Below are positions 13,125 to 20,101 of a stretch of 20,101 nt of DNA, one piece after another. Source of the stretch: an uncultured Streptococcus sp. (GTDB lineage Bacteria; Bacillota; Bacilli; Lactobacillales; Streptococcaceae); assembly GCF_943912555.1 (NCBI RefSeq), contig NZ_CALTUR010000020.1:1-20101 (forward strand), in the 5' to 3' direction. The notes beneath the pieces are model-generated. The model ran no database searches and had not been told where the DNA came from. It worked only from the letters and a program-made list of their open reading frames with translations. The translations under genes and the position numbers were made by a program. Positions within the stretch are counted from its first letter, which is position 1, and every line of letters begins with the position of its first letter.

Positions 13125-13493
13125 ATGGGATATGTACCGATACCAAAGGATTTAAAAAAAGTAAAAACAAAGGTAGCATTTAACCTCACTAGACGACAGC
13201 TGATTGGTTTCACATGTGCTGGATTTGTAGGAGTTCCAATTTACCTATTTATCAGGAAATTTCTTCCAAATGATGTTGCTATTTTATTTCTCATCATTTC
13301 GACTTTACCTATCTTTTTTATTACTTTATTTGAAAAGGATGATTTATATTTTGAGAAATACTTTAAATATATTTATCTTCATAAATTTTATCAACCACCC
13401 ATCAGAGTGAGAAAGGAGGTATACCTTGAAAAACAAAAGAAAAACACAAGAATTACAACTACTAGAAAATCAAAGAATCTTAAGAGAAAATAA
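13125..13493 (+). CDS. PrgI family (VirB3-like) membrane protein
   Basis: 122 residues from ATG 13125; the frame is open further upstream, but TTGGAGG precedes this ATG and the family begins with GYVPIPKDL. The next part, KVAFNLTRRQLIGF, and two membrane segments (about 25-45 and 50-70) match PrgI proteins. PrgI partners VirB4 at the membrane, as VirB3 does. The end overlaps the VirB4 gene by 68 bases. Confidence 0.88.
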   Translation: MGYVPIPKDLKKVKTKVAFNLTRRQLIGFTCAGFVGVPIYLFIRKFLPNDVAILFLIISTLPIFFITLFEKDDLYFEKYFKYIYLHKFYQPPIRVRKEVYLEKQKKNTRITTTRKSKNLKRK

Positions 13494-15861
13494 ACGTGAG
13501 TTAAGAAAGGAAAAAAGATTCCCTGCAACAGATAAAAATTCTGTAATTGATATGATTTTTAAGAAAGAACCGAAACGTTATACCGTGGAGGATACTATTC
13601 CATATTTGAGAATGTTAAAAAGCGGTATTTGTCAGTTAGATAAAATTCATTTCAATAAATGTATTTCATTTCAAGATATCAATTATCAACTAGCATTAGA
13701 AGAAGATAAAGACTTGATTTTTAATCAATTTGCGAATGTACTCAATTCATTTGACCCTACTGTAACAATTGAATTTTCATATGTTAATCAGATTGGGAGA
13801 AATGCTGAGTTAAAAGCTGCCATTCAAATACCAGATAAAAACGATGGTTACGATGATATTCGTTTAGAATTTCGGGATATGCTCAAAAATCAACTTGCAA
13901 AAGGAAACAACGGTTTAAAGAAATCAAAGTATATCACTTTTGGGATTGAGGCAACGAATGTTGAGCAAGCAAGAACTAAACTGGAAAGGATAGAAATTGA
14001 TTTATTATCGAATCTTAAGAGTATGGGTGTAAGAGCAGAGTCATTGACAGGGATTGAACGTTTGAAAGTTTTGCATGATATTTTAAATCCTGATAAGTTT
14101 TTTTCTTTCTCTTACAAAGATTTAAAACCAAGAGAAAGTACGAAAAGCGTGATTGCGCCAGATTCTTTTAATTTTATTCCTAGTAGGTATTTTAAGTTTG
14201 GAAACCATATAGGTGCTGTGAGCCATATTCAAATTTTGGCTAGTGAATTATCAGACCGTATGCTTGCAGAGTTTTTGGATATTGACGATAATATCAATAT
14301 TTCTTTTCATATTAAGGCAATTGAGCAGACGGAAGCAATTAAAATGGTGAAACGAAAGAATACTGATATTGATAGGATGAAAATTGAGGAGAACAAAAAG
14401 GCTGTTCGTAGTGGCTACGATATGGATATTTTGCCTAGTGACTTAATTACTTATGGAGATAATATCAAAATGTTGCTAAAAGATCTTCAAACTCGTGATG
14501 AGCGTATGTTTGTAGTGACAATTATCTTTATGAATTTTGCAAAAAATTTACAAAAATTAGATACTACTTTATCGCAAATATCATCAATTGCTAGTAAGCA
14601 TAACTGTAAAATTAAACGGTTAGATCATAGTCAGGAACAAGGATTTATCAGTGTCCTTCCTTTGGGGGTAAATAAAATTGAAATCAATCGTTGCTTAACT
14701 TCTTCTTCAACTGCCGTGTTTTTACCCTTTACAACTGAAGAGTTATTTATTAATTCTGAAAACAGTCTTTATTATGGCTTAAATGCTCTAAGTCATAATC
14801 TTATCATGGCTGATAGAAAAATGTTAAAGAATCCGAATGGTCTTATTCTTGGGACTCCAGGATCTGGGAAATCTTTTTCAGCTAAGCGAGAGATGGCAAA
14901 TGCTATTTTGACAACAGATGATGACATTATTATTTGTGATCCTGAAGGAGAATATGGGAATCTAGTAAAGCAATTTAAAGGAGAAGTGATTAAAGTTAGT
15001 GCGAAAAGTCAGGACTACCTGAATCCTTTAGATATCAATATGAACTATGGTGATGGCGATGCACCACTTAAAGATAAAGCGAATTTTATCATGTCAATGT
15101 TGGAACTAGTTGTAGGAGGTAGTGGATTAACTGCGGAAGAAAAATCAGTTATTGATAGATGTTTACCTAAAATCTATGAAGAATATTTTAGTAATCCAAT
15201 TCCTGAAAATATGCCAATCTTACAAGATTTGTATGACATGTTAAAAGGACAAGAAGAAAAAGTTGGGAAAAAACTAGCCACTGAAATGGAAATCTACGTC
15301 TCTGGATCACTCAATGTCTTTAACCATCAGTCAAATATTGACTTAAATAAACAACTTTTGTGCTTTGATATTAAAGAATTAGGAACCCAGCTAAAGAAAA
15401 TTGGGATGCTTGTCATACAAGATCAAGTATGGAATAAGGTCTCTCAGAATCGAAATAGTGGAAAAAGTACACGCTATTATATTGATGAGTTTCATTTGTT
15501 ATTAAAGGATGAACAGACTTCTCAATATTCTGTGGAAATATGGAAAAGATTTAGAAAGTGGGGAGGTATTCCAACAGGTATTACCCAAAATGTGAAAGAT
15601 CTTCTTGCTAGTAAGGAAATTGAGAATATTTTTGATAATACCGATTTTATTCTCATGTTAAATCAAGCAACAGGAGATAGAGAATATCTAGTGAGTAAAC
15701 TGAAAATTTCCAAAGATCAAGAAAAATTCGTAACGAATTCAAAGGCTGGAGAAGGATTAGTCTTTTTTGGAAATACGATTGTTCCCTTTGTGGATAATTT
15801 CCCGAAAGACACGATTCTTTATCAAAAGATGACTACGAAACCAGAAGAAATGAGGTTGTAA
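13426..15861 (+). CDS. VirB4-family conjugation ATPase
   Basis: 811 residues. Start is TTG 13426, chosen for the near-ideal AAAGGAGGT upstream; the first usable internal ATG lies much further in. Walker A is GTPGSGKS at 476-483, a second conserved motif IICDPEGEYG starts at 502, and Walker B is YYIDEF at 684-689. The N-terminal 350 residues form the CagE/TrbE/VirB4 domain. VirB4 powers assembly and DNA transfer in type IV secretion. The gene overlaps PrgI and is followed after three bases by the hydrolase gene, so it is in the middle of the transfer operon. Confidence 0.93.
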   Translation: MKNKRKTQELQLLENQRILRENKRELRKEKRFPATDKNSVIDMIFKKEPKRYTVEDTIPYLRMLKSGICQLDKIHFNKCISFQDINYQLALEEDKDLIFNQFANVLNSFDPTVTIEFSYVNQIGRNAELKAAIQIPDKNDGYDDIRLEFRDMLKNQLAKGNNGLKKSKYITFGIEATNVEQARTKLERIEIDLLSNLKSMGVRAESLTGIERLKVLHDILNPDKFFSFSYKDLKPRESTKSVIAPDSFNFIPSRYFKFGNHIGAVSHIQILASELSDRMLAEFLDIDDNINISFHIKAIEQTEAIKMVKRKNTDIDRMKIEENKKAVRSGYDMDILPSDLITYGDNIKMLLKDLQTRDERMFVVTIIFMNFAKNLQKLDTTLSQISSIASKHNCKIKRLDHSQEQGFISVLPLGVNKIEINRCLTSSSTAVFLPFTTEELFINSENSLYYGLNALSHNLIMADRKMLKNPNGLILGTPGSGKSFSAKREMANAILTTDDDIIICDPEGEYGNLVKQFKGEVIKVSAKSQDYLNPLDINMNYGDGDAPLKDKANFIMSMLELVVGGSGLTAEEKSVIDRCLPKIYEEYFSNPIPENMPILQDLYDMLKGQEEKVGKKLATEMEIYVSGSLNVFNHQSNIDLNKQLLCFDIKELGTQLKKIGMLVIQDQVWNKVSQNRNSGKSTRYYIDEFHLLLKDEQTSQYSVEIWKRFRKWGGIPTGITQNVKDLLASKEIENIFDNTDFILMLNQATGDREYLVSKLKISKDQEKFVTNSKAGEGLVFFGNTIVPFVDNFPKDTILYQKMTTKPEEMRL

Positions 15862-15864
15862 CCT

Positions 15865-18375
15865 ATGGTGAGAAAACGGAAACGTAGTCTAAATGAAAGG
15901 ATAAAAGCTAAAGATGAACAGATATTAAATAAGGATAGTACAACAAATGAAGTTTTATCTTACAGAAGAAAAATTTCTGATGACTACAGTCAAAAAATTG
16001 CGAAGGTAGGTTATCGTTTTCAGGATAAAATCCATAATAAAAATCTTGCCTGTACGGTAGAACGTCCGCCTAGAAAGAATAGAAAATTGAATTATCTGAT
16101 TAAAAAAGAGTTAGAAACACCAGATAACGGTAAAGATTGGATAGATAAAGCAACAGCTCAAACTGGGGAAAATAGTGGGGCGCATAAGCATAAAAGAATG
16201 GTTTCTTTAACAAATGCAGTATCGGAGCGTTCAAACCAAGGTCATTCAAGTACCTATCATTCTTTAGGTGATTCAGTTCGTCATTGGACTTATAGGCAAA
16301 CAATGCCACTCTCTAAAAGAAAGCTAAGTAAACAACATAAGAGATTCACTAGAATAAAAGAAACTGAGATAGGGTTACCTTCTGTTGAATATTCAATTCA
16401 TCCATCTAAGAGGAAAAGGGATAAGACCTATCATTCTGAAATAAGAAAACCTACTTCCCATTTTCAAGAAAAGATTTATAGACAAAATATAACAGGGAAT
16501 TCTTATGTTCAAGGTAATGATCATTTTAAGAGAATTCGACGACGTCGAATCAACAGACAATTTTATCGGAAGAAACATAAAAATCAAACCCTGAATCGAG
16601 AATTTGAACCTATTAAGTCAGTTTCACTTCCTGAAGAGGAAATTAGAAACTATCATAAAAGTCCTCAAGTAGATAAAAAAGAAATTCGAAAGAGAAACAT
16701 TCAAAAAGAAAGACAAAGGAACTTATCGAACAGAACTAATGAGATAAATAGTTTTAGTAAGAGAAATTCAAATAAAGAAACTATGGATGCTAAGACTAAA
16801 GTTGTTAAAACGCAAAAAACATCACCAGTGTTTCAGAATGTGTTTGAAAAATCAACTAAACAAGAGGCAGGCAAAAATAGAAAATCTCGTAAGCGTAAAA
16901 ATCAAAAAAAGGCTATTGGGTTTCTCGGTGCTACACAAGTTGCTAGTGCTGGTGGGATATATTTATCTTATGGAAGTGAAGAAAATCAGGGGGTAGAAGC
17001 TGCTGAAAAAACATTGAGAACAGCTTCCACATTTCTTAAAGGTGCTAAAAAATATGCGACTAAACACAAAGAAAAACGGTTTGAAAGTCTATCTAGTCTA
17101 GTAAGAGAAAAATCTAGAAGAAAAATCCCATTTACTATTCGTAATATTGTAGACAAGAGAAACAAGTTAATTGATTCTAAAAAAATTGCTAGAAGAAAGA
17201 AATTTCAAAAGAAGAATCAGATGAAAGAAGCTATTAAAAATTCATTTAGCAACAGCTTAAAAGAGAGAATCAAAAAAAGTTTATTGGAGGGAATAAACTT
17301 TACAAAGCAATTTATTAGTAAACGAGCAAAAGGGATTGCGATTGCAACAGTAGTGATTTTTGGTTTTGGAATGATTCTGTTTCAATTTACTAGTGTTTCA
17401 ATGAGTGGAGTAGCAAACTCTACCAGTGGTGTTTTAGCGACCAGTTATTTGTCGAGCGAGCAGATTTTAAAAGGGATCAATCTAATATTTTCCAAGTTAG
17501 AAACTGATTTATATAATGAATTGGAAAATGTTCAAAGCCGTTATCGAGGTTATGATGAGTATATTGTCCACAAACATGGAGATATTGGTCATAATGTGCA
17601 TGAGTTACTTTCGTATATTACTTCAAGATATGGCGAAATCAAGAATCTTTCTGATATTAAAGCACCATTGAAAGAGTTATTTGACACGATGTATAAAGTA
17701 AATTATCGAGTGGAAACTGAGACTCGATATCGTACAGTTACAGACAGCCAAGGGAACGAAAGTAAAGAAGCATATCTGTATAAGAAGCTTATTGTGACAC
17801 TAGATAAAACAGAGATGGATACCATTGTCCATAAAGTTTTCGCTAATTACCCTGATAATTTAAAACATTATCAATCTCTATTTTCAGCCCAAGGGAATAT
17901 GGCTGCATTATTTAGTAATCAGTCTTTGCTTGGAGGGAGGGGAGGAGGTAGCGTTTCTGGAGCAGTAGGTGGAGGAAAAGAGTACGAGGCATCAGATGCC
18001 ATTCAAAAAAGTATTGTAAATGCAGCTTATATTACACCTTCTCCAGGTCCAGGATGGTGTGCTATGTGGGTGACACAAGTATATCAAAACGCTGGCATTG
18101 GCTTTATAGGCGGAAATGCGAACGATATGTATCGTAACTTCACTTATACGAGTAATCGTTCAAAGTTAAAAGTTGGAATGATTGTAGCAGTTGAAAGTTG
18201 TAGTACTGGTGGAGAGTTAGGTCGAACTTATGGACATGTTGGTATCTATATTGGAGATGGTAAAGTAATGGATAATATCGGACAAATTAGAGTGACTAGC
18301 CTTGATAATTGGATTGCGACGTGTTGTCAGTCTTCTCCTGTCGGTTTTGGATTTCCACCAAATGTTCAAAGGTAA
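15865..18375 (+). CDS. CD1108/VirB1-like cell wall hydrolase with CHAP domain
   Basis: 836 residues in three parts. Residues 1-480 are extremely basic and hydrophilic and presumably cytoplasmic; one short hydrophobic patch lies near 350-365. A membrane segment (IAIATVVIFGFGMILFQF) is near 491-508. The outside part ends in a CHAP domain with catalytic Cys732 (PGWCAMWVTQVY) and His791 (YGHVGIYIGDG). CHAP enzymes cut peptidoglycan, here to open the wall for the transfer channel. Residues 510-690 between membrane and CHAP resemble the stalk of CD1108-type proteins. ATG 15865 lies three bases after the VirB4 stop. Confidence 0.85.
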   Translation: MVRKRKRSLNERIKAKDEQILNKDSTTNEVLSYRRKISDDYSQKIAKVGYRFQDKIHNKNLACTVERPPRKNRKLNYLIKKELETPDNGKDWIDKATAQTGENSGAHKHKRMVSLTNAVSERSNQGHSSTYHSLGDSVRHWTYRQTMPLSKRKLSKQHKRFTRIKETEIGLPSVEYSIHPSKRKRDKTYHSEIRKPTSHFQEKIYRQNITGNSYVQGNDHFKRIRRRRINRQFYRKKHKNQTLNREFEPIKSVSLPEEEIRNYHKSPQVDKKEIRKRNIQKERQRNLSNRTNEINSFSKRNSNKETMDAKTKVVKTQKTSPVFQNVFEKSTKQEAGKNRKSRKRKNQKKAIGFLGATQVASAGGIYLSYGSEENQGVEAAEKTLRTASTFLKGAKKYATKHKEKRFESLSSLVREKSRRKIPFTIRNIVDKRNKLIDSKKIARRKKFQKKNQMKEAIKNSFSNSLKERIKKSLLEGINFTKQFISKRAKGIAIATVVIFGFGMILFQFTSVSMSGVANSTSGVLATSYLSSEQILKGINLIFSKLETDLYNELENVQSRYRGYDEYIVHKHGDIGHNVHELLSYITSRYGEIKNLSDIKAPLKELFDTMYKVNYRVETETRYRTVTDSQGNESKEAYLYKKLIVTLDKTEMDTIVHKVFANYPDNLKHYQSLFSAQGNMAALFSNQSLLGGRGGGSVSGAVGGGKEYEASDAIQKSIVNAAYITPSPGPGWCAMWVTQVYQNAGIGFIGGNANDMYRNFTYTSNRSKLKVGMIVAVESCSTGGELGRTYGHVGIYIGDGKVMDNIGQIRVTSLDNWIATCCQSSPVGFGFPPNVQR

Positions 18376-18387
18376 AGGAGGTTACAT

Positions 18388-18606
18388 ATGAATAAAGAAT
18401 TACATCGTGTGAATCACAAAATTAAAAAGTTATTAGAAAAGAAGGAACAAATTGATAAGGATTTAGAGATTTTATGTTCCAAGAAAGAAGAACTTCTAGA
18501 TAAAGAATACGTCGTTATTTGTAGAAGAAATCATATTACGATTGAGGATTTAGTGAATATGTGTCAAGAAAAGAAAAAAGAAAATAGAGGAGAAAACTGT
18601 AGATGA
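18388..18606 (+). CDS. DUF4315 family protein
   Basis: 72 residues, a charged coiled coil (KIKKLLEKKEQIDKDLEIL) followed by HITIEDLVNMCQEKK, which is the DUF4315 pattern. The family is always between the CD1108 and DUF4366 genes in these elements; its role is unknown. AAAGGAGG precedes ATG 18388. The TGA overlaps the next start by four bases. Confidence 0.85.
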   Translation: MNKELHRVNHKIKKLLEKKEQIDKDLEILCSKKEELLDKEYVVICRRNHITIEDLVNMCQEKKKENRGENCR

Positions 18607-20093
18607 AATTCAAAAAATTTAATAAGAAATTATGGCTAACACTAGTTATCAGTTCTGGTATTCTAGTTTCTGCAACAGGGTATTTACTGATGCAAAAACA
18701 AATTGTATTTGCGACTGACGGACTACTTCCTTCTTTGCGGACTCAATTAGAAACAAAAGAGAAAGTAAATGTCAGTATCAACTATCTTTGGGAAGATGGT
18801 ACAGTCTATAAAGAACACAACATTTCCGCAAACAGAGGGCAAGAACTTGTAGAAAAAGATTTACCACCTATTTCAAAGGAGATGGAATTTGTAGAGGCAT
18901 TCTCGTCTTATTTGGTAAAGGGTGATGGTTATGACAAAATAGAATTGAAGGTAAGAAAGAGTAAAACAACTAGTCAATATTCTACTGAAAAGGAGGAAAA
19001 GAAGGAAAAAGAAGACAGTGGTCAAAGGGATTCACAAAAAAATGATATTGAAAAAATAAATCAGGAATCTAAAGAACTTAATAAAGCACTTGATACTCTA
19101 AAGGCAGAGTTAAAAGATAAATCTCAATTAAATGAGGAACAAAAGAAACGAATCAAAGAATTAGAGGAAAAAAATCAAGCTCTTCAGAAGAGAATGGAAA
19201 AGGCGGTTATTTCTGATGGAGACCAAGCTCTTAATGAGGAGATTGAGAAACTGAAGAAACAGATGCAGGAGCTTCAAGAAAAAAGCCAATCACTAACTGA
19301 TAAAGCAGGTGAAGAAAAGGCAGTCTTGCCACAATTGATACAAGATGGGCAAGAAACGATTTCTAGTAGTGAATCTCCTAGTTTACCATCCACTACAGTT
19401 GATGATTCAAATAAAGAAGAAACATCAAAAGCAAAAAAAGAAGAGATTCGTACACCTAATAAGGATAGCGATACGAGTCATTCTTCTAGTCAAGGAAGTA
19501 GAACAATCAGTGAAGGGAATACTAGTGAAAAAGTCACAAAAGGAATACCATCTGCACCCTCAAAAGCACGAGGAACTATTACTGAAAATAAGGATAATGC
19601 AAATAAAGATTATCCGATTCACCATGGTGATGAAAGAGATAAGAAGGAAGCAACTGCTATTTCAGCTGACGCAAGACAATTTGTAACTTTTACTACTAAA
19701 AGCGGGAAAACATTCCATTTAATTATCAATCATGATAAAGAAAACGACAATGTACAATTGTTAACGGAAGTATCTGAGGATGATTTGTTAAATATGGTTC
19801 AAAAGAAAGAAGTTCCCAAACAAGAGATTATTAAAGAAGAACCTAAAAAAGAGGAAGTGTCTCTTGTTAAAAAGGAAGAAGAAAGCAATATGGGAATGTA
19901 TTTCATTGTCTTTCTTGTAGTGGTCGGTGCTTTAGGTGCAGGTTACTATTTCAAGGTTATAAAACAAAGAGAAAATAAAGAATTAGAACATTTAGAGGAA
20001 GATGAGAACGAGGATTTCTTTTCAGAAACTGATGACAATGAAGATGAGGAGGAAGACAAAGAACTAGCTGATGAAGAAGATGAAGTACTGTAA
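18603..20093 (+). CDS. DUF4366 (CD1107) family surface-exposed membrane protein
   Basis: 496 residues. A signal-peptide-like start (LWLTLVISSGILVSATGYLL, about 10-29; possible cleavage after VFA) is followed by a beta-rich 65-residue domain (about 50-118) resembling MucBP-type modules. A coiled coil (about 145-235) and a Ser/Thr/Lys-rich stalk come next. The conserved DUF4366 core (FVTFTTKSGKTFHLIINHD, near 360-378) precedes a membrane segment near 430-450 and a very acidic cytoplasmic tail. The family belongs to the conjugation core, function unknown. Start overlaps DUF4315 (ATGA). Confidence 0.85.
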   Translation: MKFKKFNKKLWLTLVISSGILVSATGYLLMQKQIVFATDGLLPSLRTQLETKEKVNVSINYLWEDGTVYKEHNISANRGQELVEKDLPPISKEMEFVEAFSSYLVKGDGYDKIELKVRKSKTTSQYSTEKEEKKEKEDSGQRDSQKNDIEKINQESKELNKALDTLKAELKDKSQLNEEQKKRIKELEEKNQALQKRMEKAVISDGDQALNEEIEKLKKQMQELQEKSQSLTDKAGEEKAVLPQLIQDGQETISSSESPSLPSTTVDDSNKEETSKAKKEEIRTPNKDSDTSHSSSQGSRTISEGNTSEKVTKGIPSAPSKARGTITENKDNANKDYPIHHGDERDKKEATAISADARQFVTFTTKSGKTFHLIINHDKENDNVQLLTEVSEDDLLNMVQKKEVPKQEIIKEEPKKEEVSLVKKEEESNMGMYFIVFLVVVGALGAGYYFKVIKQRENKELEHLEEDENEDFFSETDDNEDEEEDKELADEEDEVL

Positions 20094-20101
20094 TGAAGAA
20101 T
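20093..20101 (+). CDS. Possible start of the next operon gene (cut by window edge)
   Basis: The DUF4366 stop and an ATG overlap as TAATG, and the first codons read M-K-N. This is the same tight coupling seen between the preceding genes. GC-poor, no product can be told; related elements often have a topoisomerase or another transfer gene here. Confidence 0.35.

Larger units (their letters stand above)
6125..20101 (+). mobile_element. Integrative conjugative element of the Tn5252/Tn1549-like class, left part
   Basis: Right after the rRNA methyltransferase come the replication protein and an ordered set of conjugation genes: PcfB, coupling protein, SSB, Maff2, VirB6, PrgI, VirB4, CD1108, DUF4315 and DUF4366. 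This order is the common core of Tn5252, ICESa2603 and Tn1549-like elements. The exact left end must lie near the last codons of rlmCD, about 6090-6130. Relaxase, integrase and the right end are outside the window. GC content is visibly lower than in rlmCD. Confidence 0.9.

Noticed and set aside
19345..19686. 113-codon plus-strand frame inside the DUF4366 gene
   Set aside because: A shadow of the lysine-rich stalk region in another frame, without ribosome-binding site. The frames at 5691-5900 and 16787-16996 were rejected for the same reason.

Overview
The window looks like a stretch of a low-GC streptococcal chromosome, most likely mitis/pneumoniae group. The chromosomal gene, an RlmCD/RumA-type 23S rRNA methyltransferase, reads like the pneumococcal protein from memory. 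The genes on both sides belong to mobile elements, and every gene I could support is on the + strand.

Left part (1 to about 4765): the right end of a satellite prophage or phage-inducible chromosomal island. In order it has the C-terminus of a phage replisome organizer, a DnaC/DnaI-like helicase loader and several tiny phage-type ORFs. Next come an HK97-fold capsid protein homologue, a coiled-coil partner, a RinA/DUF722-type regulator, a possible cos-like packaging region and an ArpU-like regulator. No portal, protease, terminase or tail gene is visible. The capsid protein therefore probably acts on a helper phage's capsid, as Ccm of SaPIbov5 does, although the window shows only one end of the element. 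The 393-base gap before the methyltransferase holds terminators and a good candidate for a short structured RNA.

Middle (4766-6124): rlmCD, intact and with recognisable iron-sulfur, SAM and catalytic motifs. Its 3' end is a known type of integration site for streptococcal ICEs (pneumococcal PPI-1 lies there), and the ICE begins immediately downstream.

Right part (about 6125 to 20101 and beyond): the replication and conjugation module of a Tn5252/Tn1549-like integrative conjugative element. It starts with a decayed copy of the replication initiator gene, a KilA-N cargo gene behind a long hairpin, a CD1845-type membrane protein and an intact DUF6017 replication protein. The transfer genes follow: PcfB, the VirD4/PcfC coupling protein, SSB, Maff2, VirB6-like, a 38-aa membrane peptide, PrgI (VirB3-like), VirB4, a CD1108/VirB1-like CHAP hydrolase, DUF4315 and DUF4366. 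From SSB onward the genes are nearly contiguous or overlapping and form one operon that runs off the window.

The most striking structure not explained by the genes is a tandem array of five 23-bp repeats inside the DUF6017 replication gene (8456-8570). Because 23 is not a multiple of 3, the repeat cannot be kept for the protein's sake. It looks like iterons of a replication origin embedded in the initiator gene. A second pattern is a recurring leader: a TATAAT-like box, six bases, then a terminator-like hairpin just upstream of a Shine-Dalgarno site. It precedes both replication-gene copies and, in weaker form, the SSB operon. The stem sequences differ but pairing is kept.
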